Part shown: positions 7,199 to 14,956 of the stretch, piece after piece | Layout of the letters: every line of letters begins with the position of its first letter | How positions within the stretch are numbered: position 1 is the first letter of the stretch | Assembly (NCBI RefSeq): GCF_011045075.1 | Contig: NZ_JAAKZZ010000021.1 | Span: forward strand, 1-32,761 | Reading direction: 5' to 3' | DNA: 32,761 nt | Origin: Streptomyces boncukensis | Lineage (GTDB): Bacteria; Actinomycetota; Actinomycetes; Streptomycetales; Streptomycetaceae | Program-made: the position numbers and the translations under genes | The notes under the pieces: generated by a model | What the model was told of the DNA's origin: nothing | What the model saw: only the letters and a program-made list of their open reading frames with translations | The model's database searches: none

Positions 7199-8367
7199 TG
7201 GACCTCTCCTTCTCGCCGCAGGAGGACGCCTTCCGCGCCGAGGCGCGCGCCTGGCTCACCGCCCACGTGCCCGGCACCCCACTGCCCTCCCTGGAGACGG
7301 CGGAGGGCTTCGCGGCCCACCGCGAGTGGGAGCACACGCTGCACGCGGACCGCTGGTCGGTGGTGTCCTGGCCCGAGGAGTACGGCGGCCGGGGCGCCTC
7401 GATCCTCCAGTGGCTGATCTTCGAGGAGGAGTACTACGCGGCCGGCGCCCCCGGCCGGGTCAGCCAGAACGGCATCAACCTCCTGGGCCCGACCCTCTTC
7501 GAGCACGGAACCGCGGAGCAGCGGGCCCGGATCCTGCCGCCGACGGCGAGCGGCGAGGTCGTCTGGGCCCAGGCGTGGTCCGAACCGGAAGCCGGATCCG
7601 ACCTCGCCTCGCTCCGCTCGACCGCGCGGCGCGCCGACGGCGGCTGGCTGCTCTCCGGCCAGAAGACCTGGTCGTCCCGGGCCGCGTTCGCCGACCGGGC
7701 TTTCGGACTGTTCCGCAGCGCCCCGCACACCGACAGACCCCACCAGGGCCTGACCTACGTGATGTTCCCGCTGGACGCCGACGGCGTGACCGTACGCCCC
7801 ATCGGGCGCCTCGACGGCAAGCCGGCCTTCGCCGAACTCTGCCTCGACGACGTCTTCGTGCCCGACGAGGACGTCGTCGGCGAGCCGGGTCGGGGCTGGC
7901 GGGTGGCGATGAGCACGGCGGGCGACGAACGCGGCCTCACCCTGCGCAGCCCCGGCCGCTTCACGGCAGCCGCCGACCGCCTCACCGCGCTGTGGCGCAG
8001 CACCGCAGCCCCGTCCGACACCGCGCTGCGCGACCGGGTCGCCGACGCGGTCATCGGAGCCCGCGCCTACCAGCTGTTCGCCTACGCGGGCGTCTCCCGC
8101 CTGGCGGCGGGCGGATCCGTCGGAGCGGAGTCGAGCCTGAACAAGGTCTTCTGGTCCGGCCTGGACATCGCCCTGCACGAGACCGCCTTGGACCTCCTCG
8201 GCCCGTACGGCGAACTCGCCGACGCCGCCGCCGAGGCGCCCGCGCACGGCAGCTGGGCCGAGGGCTACACCTTCGCCCTGGCCGGGCCGATCTACGCCGG
8301 GACCAACGAGATCCAGCGCGACATCATCGCCGAGCGGCTGCTCGGCCTGCCGAAGGGACGCCGGTGA
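7198..8367 (+). CDS. Acyl-CoA dehydrogenase, catalytic-type subunit of a heteromeric FadE pair
   Basis: A 389-residue flavoprotein dehydrogenase of acyl-CoA esters. Domains follow the family order: N-terminal helices, the middle domain with WAQAWSEPEAGSDLASLRS (about 122-140) and GQKTWSS, and the C-terminal helical domain ending in IYAGTNEIQRDIIAERLLGL, the FAD-contacting tail. E244 in GDERGLTLR lies where steroid FadE26-type enzymes carry their catalytic base. The adjacent gene encodes a shorter, unlike dehydrogenase subunit, the arrangement typical of alpha2beta2 steroid acyl-CoA dehydrogenases. TGATG overlap with the hydratase gene and again with the next gene implies coupling. Substrate is unknown; a FadE31/FadE32-like role in late HIP catabolism is suggested by context. 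Confidence 0.87.
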   Translation: MDLSFSPQEDAFRAEARAWLTAHVPGTPLPSLETAEGFAAHREWEHTLHADRWSVVSWPEEYGGRGASILQWLIFEEEYYAAGAPGRVSQNGINLLGPTLFEHGTAEQRARILPPTASGEVVWAQAWSEPEAGSDLASLRSTARRADGGWLLSGQKTWSSRAAFADRAFGLFRSAPHTDRPHQGLTYVMFPLDADGVTVRPIGRLDGKPAFAELCLDDVFVPDEDVVGEPGRGWRVAMSTAGDERGLTLRSPGRFTAAADRLTALWRSTAAPSDTALRDRVADAVIGARAYQLFAYAGVSRLAAGGSVGAESSLNKVFWSGLDIALHETALDLLGPYGELADAAAEAPAHGSWAEGYTFALAGPIYAGTNEIQRDIIAERLLGLPKGRR

Positions 8368-9356
8368 TGCGGTTCCTCCTCGACGACGAGCAGCGCGAGT
8401 TCGCCCGCTCGCTGGACGGCATGCTGACGGCGGCCGGGACCCCGGCGGTGGTACGCGCCTGGGCGGCCGGAGACCACGGCCCCGGGCGTGCGCTCTGGGT
8501 CCGCCTGGCGGAGGCCGGCGTCTTCGCCCTGGCCGTCCCGGAGGAGCAGGAGGGGATGGGCATACGTCCCGTCGAACTCGTGGTCGCTTTCACGGAGGTG
8601 GGCCGTCATGCGGTGCCCGGTCCGCTGGTGGAAACGGTGGCCGTGGCCGCGCTGCTCGACCACCTGGACGACACCGCTCTGGCCACGGCCTGGCTGCCGG
8701 GCATCACCTCCGGCAAGACGGCCGCCTCGCTGTGTCTGCTGACGCCCGACACCCCCTACGCCCTGGACGCGGACGCCGCCGGCGTTGTCTTCGTCGTCAC
8801 CGAGGACACGTTGCGCGTGGCGGAGTCGGCAGGTCCCGTCCAGCCGTCGGCCGACCCGGCGCGCCGCCTGGCCCGCCCACGTGGCGGGACCGTGCTCGCC
8901 CAGGGGTCTGGGGTGCGGGCCGCCGCCGCGCGCGCTGCCGACGTCGCGGCACTGGCCACCGCCGCCCAGGCCCTGGGACTCGGCCGGGCCCTGCTCGACC
9001 GCACGGTCGACTACGTGAAGCAGCGCGCCCAGTTCGGTCGGCCCATCGGCTCCTTCCAGGCGGTGCAGCACCGCCTGGCGGACACCCTGATCGCACTGGA
9101 ATTCGCACAGCCCCTCGTCCACGCGGCGGCGGTCGCTCTGGCGGCAGGGCAGCCGGACAGCGTCCGCGGCATCGCGGCGGCGAAGGTGGCGGCAGGCGAG
9201 GCGGCCCACGGAGCCGCCCGCACGGCTCTGCAGTGCCACGGCGCCCTCGGCTACACGGAGGAGCTGGACCTGTCCCTGTGGATCCGCAAGGCCCGCGCCC
9301 TGCGCACCGCCTGGGGGTCGCCCGCGGCCTGCCGCGCCCGCGTCCTCACGGGCTGA
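8367..9356 (+). CDS. Acyl-CoA dehydrogenase, second subunit of a heteromeric FadE pair
   Basis: A 329-residue acyl-CoA dehydrogenase-like protein, clearly shorter than the usual 380-400. The N-terminal domain is short (MRFLLDDEQREFARSL). The middle beta-domain is diverged and lacks the SEPxAGSD motif. The C-terminal half keeps RAQFGRPIGSFQAVQHRLAD (about 213-232) and LQCHGALGYTEELDLSLW, which in heteromeric enzymes supply FAD-binding contacts across the subunit interface. No NEIQR-type tail is present. It is translationally coupled to the preceding larger subunit (TGATG), so the two probably assemble as alpha2beta2 like FadE26-FadE27. It is the last gene of the operon. Which subunit contributes the catalytic base is inferred, not shown. 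Confidence 0.85.
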   Translation: MRFLLDDEQREFARSLDGMLTAAGTPAVVRAWAAGDHGPGRALWVRLAEAGVFALAVPEEQEGMGIRPVELVVAFTEVGRHAVPGPLVETVAVAALLDHLDDTALATAWLPGITSGKTAASLCLLTPDTPYALDADAAGVVFVVTEDTLRVAESAGPVQPSADPARRLARPRGGTVLAQGSGVRAAAARAADVAALATAAQALGLGRALLDRTVDYVKQRAQFGRPIGSFQAVQHRLADTLIALEFAQPLVHAAAVALAAGQPDSVRGIAAAKVAAGEAAHGAARTALQCHGALGYTEELDLSLWIRKARALRTAWGSPAACRARVLTG

Positions 9357-9428
9357 TCGCGCCCCGCACCGCGCACGGCTGTCGACCGGGCCGGCCGGCC
9401 CCGAGCGCACCGTGGCGCCGGCCGTGGC

Positions 9429-10091
9429 TCAGCGCCGCGCCCGCAGGCCCTCGATGAGCAGGTCCAGGCCGAACTCGAAGAGCCGGGTGAAGTCCGTGCT
9501 GGTGAGCGCGGGCAGGCCGGCCTCAAGGTGCGGGTACGTCCCGGCCGCCACCGCATCGGCGAGGACACCCGGATCTGCCGGGCCGCCGTTTCCCAGCTGG
9601 AGGGCGGCCTGCTCCTCCAGAGTGTGGCCCACGGTGAAGTTGGCCACGGTGTAGAGCGCCCGCGCTGCGTCGTCGTCGGGGAAGCCCGCCGCACGCATGA
9701 CGCCTGCGACCGCGTCGGCGAAGGCCAGGGTGTTCGCCCCCGTCGCGTACGTACCGGCGAACACCCGCGCACCGTCACGGCGGGCGAGCAGGGCCGCGCG
9801 CATCGCGCGGGCCAGGGCGGACAGCCGCTCGCTCCAGTCGCCGCTGTCCGCCTCGGCTGCGGCGTCCGCGACGCCGTCCATCATGCGCTCGGCCATCGCC
9901 GTCAGCAGGTCCTGCTTGGTCGCGAAATAGCGGTACAGCGCACCGGCCTGCACGTCCATCGCATCGGCGAGCCGCCTCATGGTCAATGCGTCGAGCCCTG
10001 ACCGGTCCAGCAGGTCGAGGGCCGTCTGCAGGGTGCGCGCACGGTCGAGTCGCGGGGGCCGGCCTCGGGCCGGGCTTGACGGGGAGCTCAT
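9429..10091 (-). CDS. TetR-family regulator divergent from FAD monooxygenase
   Basis: A 220-residue repressor of the TetR subgroup with a tetracycline-repressor-like C-terminal domain. The helix-turn-helix is MRRLADAMDVQAGALYRYFA followed by TKQDLL, about residues 39-65. The ATG at 10091 is preferred; an in-frame GTG at 10100 is possible. No Shine-Dalgarno is visible and TATAGT lies only seven bases before the ATG, so the mRNA may be leaderless. Two abutting palindromes at 10105-10134 lie between it and the divergent monooxygenase, making it the probable repressor of that gene and of itself. The inducer is unknown; an aromatic compound that the monooxygenase attacks would be usual. It converges on the steroid operon. 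Confidence 0.85.
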   Translation of the reverse strand: MSSPSSPARGRPPRLDRARTLQTALDLLDRSGLDALTMRRLADAMDVQAGALYRYFATKQDLLTAMAERMMDGVADAAAEADSGDWSERLSALARAMRAALLARRDGARVFAGTYATGANTLAFADAVAGVMRAAGFPDDDAARALYTVANFTVGHTLEEQAALQLGNGGPADPGVLADAVAAGTYPHLEAGLPALTSTDFTRLFEFGLDLLIEGLRARR

Positions 10092-10104
10092 GGGCCCCAC
10101 TATA

Positions 10105-10134
10105 GTGAACAGCGTTCACGTGAACACTGTTCAC
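10105..10134. promoter_or_regulatory. Twin palindromic operator of the TetR/monooxygenase divergent pair
   Basis: Two directly abutting 15-base palindromes, GTGAACAGCGTTCAC and GTGAACACTGTTCAC, each with GTGAAC/GTTCAC arms and a three-base centre. The self-complementary ACTATAGT at 10099-10106 offers a -10 hexamer to both strands at the edge of the first palindrome, so a bound repressor would block both promoters. Binding by the adjacent TetR protein is inferred. Confidence 0.8.
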
Positions 10135-10156
10135 AAATAGGAGGAGGGCAACTCCG

Positions 10157-11728
10157 ATGGACGTCGACGTGATCGTCGCAGGCGCGGGACCGACCGGGCT
10201 GATGCTCGCGTGCGAGCTGGCGCTGGCCGGCGTGCGGACACGGATCCTGGAGCGCCGCACCGAGCCGCAGCGGGACTCGCGTGCGCTCACCCTGCATCCG
10301 CGCAGCCTGGAGCTGATGGATCAGCGCGGGCTGCTCGACCGGTTCCTGCCGCTCGGCCGGACCGTGCCCGGCTGGCACTTCGCCCAGCTCCCCACCCATC
10401 TCGACTTCTCCGCGCTGGACTCCCGGCACGGCTACACGCTCTTCCTCGCCCAGGCACGCACCGAGGCGCTCCTCGAGGAGCGGGCCCGCGAGCTGGGTGT
10501 GGAGATCCTGCACGGCCACGAGGTCGTCGCTCTGAGCCAGGACGACGACGGGGTCGAGGTGCGGGTGCGGGCCCCCGGGGGCGTCGGGACGCTCCGCGCC
10601 CGGTACGCGGCCGGGTGCGACGGCGGACGCAGCCGGGTGCGGGAGGCCGCCGGGATCGGCTTCCCGGGCACCGACGAGACCCTCACCGGTGTGCTCGGCG
10701 ACTTCGCCGTGACCGGCGCCGACCCGGCGGCCCTCGAAGCGGCACGGGCCCGTGGCGTCCTGATCGCGCCGCTGGAGGACGGTCTGACCAGGCTGGTCTA
10801 CGTGGATCCGGAGCGGATGCGGGTGCCGGCCCGGGAGCTGGTGACCCTGGAGGAGTTCCGTGCGTCCCTGATCCGGATCTGCGGCTCCGACTGCGGCATC
10901 GCCGAGCCCCGTTGGCTCTCGCGCTTCGGCAACGCCACCCGTCTCGCGGAGAGCTACCGCTCCGGCCGGGTCCTGCTGGCGGGCGACGCAGCCCACATCC
11001 ACTTCCCCGCGGCAGGCCAGGGGCTGAACACCAGCCTCCAGGACGCCATGAACCTCGGCTGGAAGCTGGCCGCCACCCTCAACGGCTGGTCGCCGCCCGG
11101 ACTGCTGGACAGCTATGACGAGGAGCGCAGCCCGGTCGCCCGCGCCGTCACCGAGAACACCGAGGTGCAGACGCTGCTCGCGGAGCTGACGCTGGTCCCG
11201 CAGTACCAGCGGCCCGGTGCCGCCCTCCGTCAACTCTTCGACGGACTCCTGCGCATGGACGAGGTCAACCGCATGCTCGCCGCCCAGGTCTCCGCGCTCG
11301 GCACCGCCTACCCGCCGGCGAGCCCCGGGACCGACCCGCTGGTGGGGCGGCGGATGCCCGACATCGGGCTGACCGCCACCGCGTCGGAGGCGACGCGGGT
11401 CTACGAGCTGCTGACCGAGGGCCGGTTCGTCCACCTCGACCTCGCGGGCGACCCGGACCTCGGGACGGCCGTCACGGGCTGGGGCTCACGCGTCACCGCC
11501 GTCACTGTCACGCAGCGGGAGGACCACGCCGACCTGGAGGGCGTGGCCGAGGTCCTCGTACGCCCCGACGGCCACATCGCCTGGGCCACCCGCACCGTCG
11601 ACATCGCCGCGCGCCGGGACGAGCGGCACGAGGCGCTCACCGCCTGGGCCGGAACGCCCTACCGACACCCAGCCGCGCTCACCGACGAGCCGCCAGCACT
11701 GCCGCGAGACCCTCTCGCAGGTCCTTGA
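10157..11728 (+). CDS. FAD-dependent aromatic monooxygenase (class A flavoprotein hydroxylase)
   Basis: A 523-residue flavoprotein monooxygenase of the PheA/TetX/Rox type. It has VAGAGPTGLMLACELALAG for FAD at the N-terminus, the DG motif in GCDGGRSRVREAAG near residue 154, and the GD motif in LLAGDAAHIHFPAAGQGLN near 274, then NLGWKLAA. A C-terminal thioredoxin-like domain of about 120 residues follows, as in the aromatic polyketide and rifampicin hydroxylases. AGGAGGAG at 10139-10146 supports ATG 10157. Divergent from a TetR regulator with a twin operator, it is probably induced by its substrate, perhaps an aromatic antibiotic or pollutant. Its last 50 bases overlap the 3' end of the opposite-strand epoxide hydrolase gene. 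Substrate cannot be read from the sequence. Confidence 0.88.
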   Translation: MDVDVIVAGAGPTGLMLACELALAGVRTRILERRTEPQRDSRALTLHPRSLELMDQRGLLDRFLPLGRTVPGWHFAQLPTHLDFSALDSRHGYTLFLAQARTEALLEERARELGVEILHGHEVVALSQDDDGVEVRVRAPGGVGTLRARYAAGCDGGRSRVREAAGIGFPGTDETLTGVLGDFAVTGADPAALEAARARGVLIAPLEDGLTRLVYVDPERMRVPARELVTLEEFRASLIRICGSDCGIAEPRWLSRFGNATRLAESYRSGRVLLAGDAAHIHFPAAGQGLNTSLQDAMNLGWKLAATLNGWSPPGLLDSYDEERSPVARAVTENTEVQTLLAELTLVPQYQRPGAALRQLFDGLLRMDEVNRMLAAQVSALGTAYPPASPGTDPLVGRRMPDIGLTATASEATRVYELLTEGRFVHLDLAGDPDLGTAVTGWGSRVTAVTVTQREDHADLEGVAEVLVRPDGHIAWATRTVDIAARRDERHEALTAWAGTPYRHPAALTDEPPALPRDPLAGP

Positions 11729-12851
11729 CGAAGTACTCGGGAACCTCCAGCGACGGGAAGTGCCCCCCGGTTTCGGGCGACCCCCATCGGACGATCTGCC
11801 GGTACCGCTCCTGTGCCCAGGGGCGCGGACACTTCTCGATGTCGCGGGGATACATACTGACTGCTGAGGGGACGTCGACCCGGAGTTCGGGGTCGAGTGA
11901 GTTGTGGCTCTCGTAGTAAATGCGGGCCGCCGACGCGCCGGTCCGCGTCAGCCAGTACAGGGTGACGTCGTCAAGAATGCGGTCTCTGGAAATCGTTTCG
12001 AACGGACTGTCTTCGGTGTCCGACCACTCGGCGAACTTGTCGAGGATCCAGGCAAGAAGCCCGACCGGTGAGTCTACGAGCGAGTAGCCGATGGTCTGCG
12101 GCCGGGTCGCCTGCTGCTTCGCGTACGCCGCTCGGTGGCGCCAGAAATCGCGGGTTTCCTCGGTCCACTTGCGCTCGGCCGCCGTCAGCCCGTCCGTCGT
12201 CAACCCGGGCGGTGCCTCCGCGAACGTCGTGTGGATGCCGAGAACGTGCGCCGGGAACCTGCCGCCGAGGACGGTGGTGATATTGCCTCCCCAGTCGCCG
12301 CCGTGGGCTGCGAATTGGCTGTAGCCGAGCCTTCCCATCAGTTCCACCCATGCGGCCGCGATCTTTTCGGTTCCCCACCCGGTGGTGGCCGGTTTGTCGC
12401 TGTAGCCGAAGCCCGGTAGCGATGGGGCCACGACGTGGAACGCCGGCGCGTCCGCGTCTTCCGGATCCGCCAGCTCGTCCACTACGTCGATGAACTCGGC
12501 AATGCTGCCCGGCCAGCCGTGCGTCAAGAGCAGGGGAGTGGCGTCTGCGCGCGCGGACCGGCGGTGCAGGAAGTGGATTCCCAGATCGTCAATGACCGTG
12601 CGGAACTGGCCGATCCGGTTGACGCGCTCTTCGAACGACCGCCAGTTGTACCCGGTGCGCCAGTAGTCCACGACGTCGACGAGGTCGGCGAGCGGAACGC
12701 CCTGTTCCCATCGGCGCGGGTCGGGCGCGGCGCGATGGACCGTCTCGGCCTCCGGTAGCCGTGCCGCGCCCAGTCGTGCGCGCAGATCGTCGAGGTCGAC
12801 GTCAGGTGCGTGGGCTTCGAATGCTTGCACGTCGCTGGTGGGGCGGGGCAT
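11679..12851 (-). CDS. Epoxide hydrolase (EHN domain, alpha/beta hydrolase)
   Basis: A 390-residue microsomal-type epoxide hydrolase. The N-terminal EHN domain covers about residues 5-105. HGWPGSIAEF near 110 gives the oxyanion hole, GGDWGGNITT near 184 holds the nucleophilic Asp, and GGHFPSLEVPEYF near 362 the catalytic His. A perfect AGGAGG lies 4 bases before ATG 12851. It overlaps the FAD monooxygenase tail to tail by 50 bases and is divergent from a CGNR zinc-finger regulator, with a repeated element in the shared promoter region. GC is visibly lower than in the steroid genes, which hints at acquisition. Substrate is unknown; detoxification of epoxides is the general role. Confidence 0.9.
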   Translation of the reverse strand: MPRPTSDVQAFEAHAPDVDLDDLRARLGAARLPEAETVHRAAPDPRRWEQGVPLADLVDVVDYWRTGYNWRSFEERVNRIGQFRTVIDDLGIHFLHRRSARADATPLLLTHGWPGSIAEFIDVVDELADPEDADAPAFHVVAPSLPGFGYSDKPATTGWGTEKIAAAWVELMGRLGYSQFAAHGGDWGGNITTVLGGRFPAHVLGIHTTFAEAPPGLTTDGLTAAERKWTEETRDFWRHRAAYAKQQATRPQTIGYSLVDSPVGLLAWILDKFAEWSDTEDSPFETISRDRILDDVTLYWLTRTGASAARIYYESHNSLDPELRVDVPSAVSMYPRDIEKCPRPWAQERYRQIVRWGSPETGGHFPSLEVPEYFVKDLREGLAAVLAARR

Positions 12852-12872
12852 GAGACCTCCTGGTCACAGCGG

Positions 12873-12889
12873 AACCGGCTAAGACGGTT
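12873..12889. promoter_or_regulatory. Operator-like element, copy 1 (epoxide hydrolase/CGNR intergenic)
   Basis: AACCGGCTAAGACGGTT is an imperfect inverted repeat (AACCG...CGGTT) and is repeated with four changes at 12915-12931. The copies are 42 bases apart start to start, about four helical turns. Copy 1 lies 22 bases before the epoxide hydrolase start. Binding by the CGNR protein is inferred. Confidence 0.7.
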
Positions 12890-12914
12890 CTAGCATGCCC
12901 TCATGGCGGCGCGC

Positions 12915-12931
12915 AACCAGCTAAGGTGGTT
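12915..12931. promoter_or_regulatory. Operator-like element, copy 2, overlapping the CGNR gene ribosome site
   Basis: AACCAGCTAAGGTGGTT, the second copy of the element at 12873-12889. It ends two bases before the ATG of the CGNR gene, and its AAGGTGG part serves as that gene's Shine-Dalgarno, so the repeat and the ribosome site are the same bases. Confidence 0.68.
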
Positions 12932-12933
12932 CC

Positions 12934-13509
12934 ATGTGTGCTGAGCTCCCTGACTTCCGCCTCGGTAGCGTGCTGGCGACCAGCTTCACGGCGACGCTGA
13001 CGGAGCGTCGTGGCAACGCCGTGGAGCGCATTCCCACGCCGCGCCGCCTCGTCGACTGGCTGGCAGTGAACGGCCTCGCCGTGGATTCCTGCACCACCGC
13101 CCAGCTCGAACTCGCCCGGGAGCTGAGGGAGTCAATCCACGTCGCCGCGACAGCGGTCGCGATCCAGGACGCTCTCCCCGCGTCTGCTGTCCACGTCATC
13201 AATGACTGCAGTATCCAGGGCAGGGCCGCGGCTGTCCTGACGCCCGAGAGAAACCGGCAATGGCGACTCGGCTCGGATTCCTGCGTGGAAGATGCCCTCA
13301 GCGTGATCGCCGCCGACGCGATCAGCATCATCGCAGGCGAACGAGACGGAAAGCTGGCCTTGTGCGCATCGCCAACCTGCCAAGCCGCCTTCTTCGACAC
13401 CAGTCAGAGTCGCACGCGCAAATGGTGTGACATGAACACGTGCGGGAATCGTCAGAAGAAAGCGCGCTTCCATGCCAAGCAGCGCAGCAACCCCGGATCA
13501 TCGCAGTGA
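12934..13509 (+). CDS. CGNR zinc-finger (ABATE-domain) transcriptional regulator
   Basis: A 191-residue protein of the CGNR family. The N-terminal part (about 1-135) is the helical ABATE-like domain thought to bind small ligands. The C-terminal zinc ribbon has C144-x4-C149, then RTRKWCDMNTCGNR with C165 and C170, followed by a basic KKARFHAKQR tail for DNA contact. It is transcribed away from the epoxide hydrolase gene, and paired AACC-GCTAAG-GGTT elements lie between them, so it probably regulates both. ATG 12934 is supported by AAGGTGG four bases upstream. Codon bias is weaker than in the neighbours. Family is clear; ligand and regulatory direction (activator or repressor) are unknown. Confidence 0.87.
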   Translation: MCAELPDFRLGSVLATSFTATLTERRGNAVERIPTPRRLVDWLAVNGLAVDSCTTAQLELARELRESIHVAATAVAIQDALPASAVHVINDCSIQGRAAAVLTPERNRQWRLGSDSCVEDALSVIAADAISIIAGERDGKLALCASPTCQAAFFDTSQSRTRKWCDMNTCGNRQKKARFHAKQRSNPGSSQ

Positions 13510-13744
13510 TCATTACCCTCGGTTCGGCCGCAGCGGTGGTCTGCGATCCGCGCACACGGAGCCACGTCGCACCAGGGAATGCCGAACTCACACGGCCCGC
13601 CGCTAACTCTCCGCAGTCGGGACGGTGGGAGTTTTCACCCTTCTGAACGGGGCACCCCCACGGGATGGCGGCGGCACAAGCTCATGATGCTCGGACACGC
13701 CCCGCTGAAGCCGGGGGGACCGGAGCCCACAGGAGGGAGCCGTT

Positions 13745-14818
13745 GTGAGCAGCGACACCGGAACCGGCCTGCGCATCGTCGTTGTCGGCGCCACCGGCAA
13801 TGTCGGCACCAGCCTCGTGCGGGCCCTGGCTGAGGACGGCAGGGTTGCCTCGGTGCTGGGGCTGGCCCGGCGCATTCCGGAGTGGAGGCCACCCAAGGCA
13901 ACTTGGGAAAGCGTCGACGTAGGACAGAAACCCGACTTGGTGCGGCTCTTCCACGGCGCGGACGCTGTCGTCCACCTGGCCTGGCTGTTCCAGCCTACGC
14001 ACGACCCGGAAGTCACCTGGAACACGAACGCCCTGGGTAGTGGACGAGTGTTCGAGGCCGTGGCCGAGGCAAACGTTCCGGTGCTCGTCTACGCGTCCTC
14101 CGTCGGCGCGTACTCACCCGGATCCAAGCACTGTCCTGTCGACGAGTCGTGGCCCACACGCGGCTGGCCCGGTGCTGCCTACTCCCGGGAGAAGGCCCAT
14201 GTGGAACGGATGCTCGACTCCTTCGAGCGGGAGCACACGGAGGTGAGGGTGGTGCGCATGCGCCCCGGCTTCATCTTCAAGCGCGAGTCGGCGACGGAAC
14301 AGCGGCGCCTCTTCGCCGGGCCGTTGCTACCCGCCCGGCTGGTCCGTCCTTCCCTGATACCGCTTGTGCCGAGGCTTCGTGGCCTGCGGTTCCAGGTGCT
14401 GCACTCGGACGATGCGGCCGAGGCATACCGGTTGGCGATCCACGAGCCCGTGAACGGGGCCTTCAATCTGGCTTCGGAACCGGAAGTCGACGCAGAGTTT
14501 CTGGGTGCGTTGCTGAACGCACGCATCTCAGACCTGTCAGTGCGGCCTGTGCGGGCCGCGCTCGCGGCCGCCTGGAGGCTGCATCTTGTCCCGGCATCCC
14601 CGCATCTGTTCGACGCAGTCCTGCGGCTGCCGGTCATGGATACCACGCGGGCCGAGGTGGTCCTCGGCTGGCGGCCCCGCCATACCGCGGATGACGTTCT
14701 TGCTGAGTTCCTGGCCGGCCTTCGCGAGCGTGCAGGCATGCCCACGGGGCCGCTGCAGCCTCGGATACCCGGTGGCCGATGGGGCGAAGTCTCCACCGGG
14801 GTGGGGCAAAAGCCCTGA
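13745..14818 (+). CDS. NAD-dependent epimerase/dehydratase family protein
   Basis: A 357-residue extended SDR. It opens with the NAD(P)-binding VVVGATGNVGTSLVRAL (glycines at 15, 18, 21), has ADAVVHLAW near 78, YASSVGAYS with the catalytic Ser near 118, and YSREKAH with Tyr146 and Lys150. The C-terminal part is the variable substrate domain. The start is GTG 13745, supported by AGGAGGG at about 13731-13737. The 235 bases before it hold no recognisable gene. It stands alone, so no pathway can be deduced; relatives in actinomycetes act on sugar nucleotides, or on hydroxy-ketones and aldehydes. Codon usage is less biased than in the steroid operons, like the other genes of this accessory stretch. 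Confidence 0.85.
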   Translation: MSSDTGTGLRIVVVGATGNVGTSLVRALAEDGRVASVLGLARRIPEWRPPKATWESVDVGQKPDLVRLFHGADAVVHLAWLFQPTHDPEVTWNTNALGSGRVFEAVAEANVPVLVYASSVGAYSPGSKHCPVDESWPTRGWPGAAYSREKAHVERMLDSFEREHTEVRVVRMRPGFIFKRESATEQRRLFAGPLLPARLVRPSLIPLVPRLRGLRFQVLHSDDAAEAYRLAIHEPVNGAFNLASEPEVDAEFLGALLNARISDLSVRPVRAALAAAWRLHLVPASPHLFDAVLRLPVMDTTRAEVVLGWRPRHTADDVLAEFLAGLRERAGMPTGPLQPRIPGGRWGEVSTGVGQKP

Positions 14819-14956
14819 CCGCGCGCGAACCGCTTCAGCGCGTCTCCCATCGGCGACGGTCCCGCACATCGTGCCCCATCGCGGTCCGGACGCCGCGCCC
14901 GAACTCCGTGCATGACAGTGCTCAGCCACCCGTGGGTCCGGGGTGCCAGCTCTCCA

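Noticed and set aside
9388..9401. GGGCCGGCCGGCCC palindrome between the second FadE gene and the TetR gene as a terminator
   Set aside because: It is a continuous palindrome with no loop in a very GC-rich gap; such sequences occur by chance, so no terminator was called.
10157..11728. Calling the FAD monooxygenase rifampicin monooxygenase (rox) or a tetracycline destructase
   Set aside because: Only family motifs are visible; substrate-determining residues cannot be judged, so a specific resistance name would be a guess.
13510..13744. Small gene between the CGNR regulator and the epimerase
   Set aside because: Short frames exist on both strands but none has a ribosome site or recognisable protein sequence; only weak hairpins and the epimerase ribosome site are seen.
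14819..14956. Possible tRNA or small RNA gene after the epimerase
   Set aside because: No cloverleaf, T-arm GTTC motif or CCA end could be built; it seems an ordinary intergenic gap.
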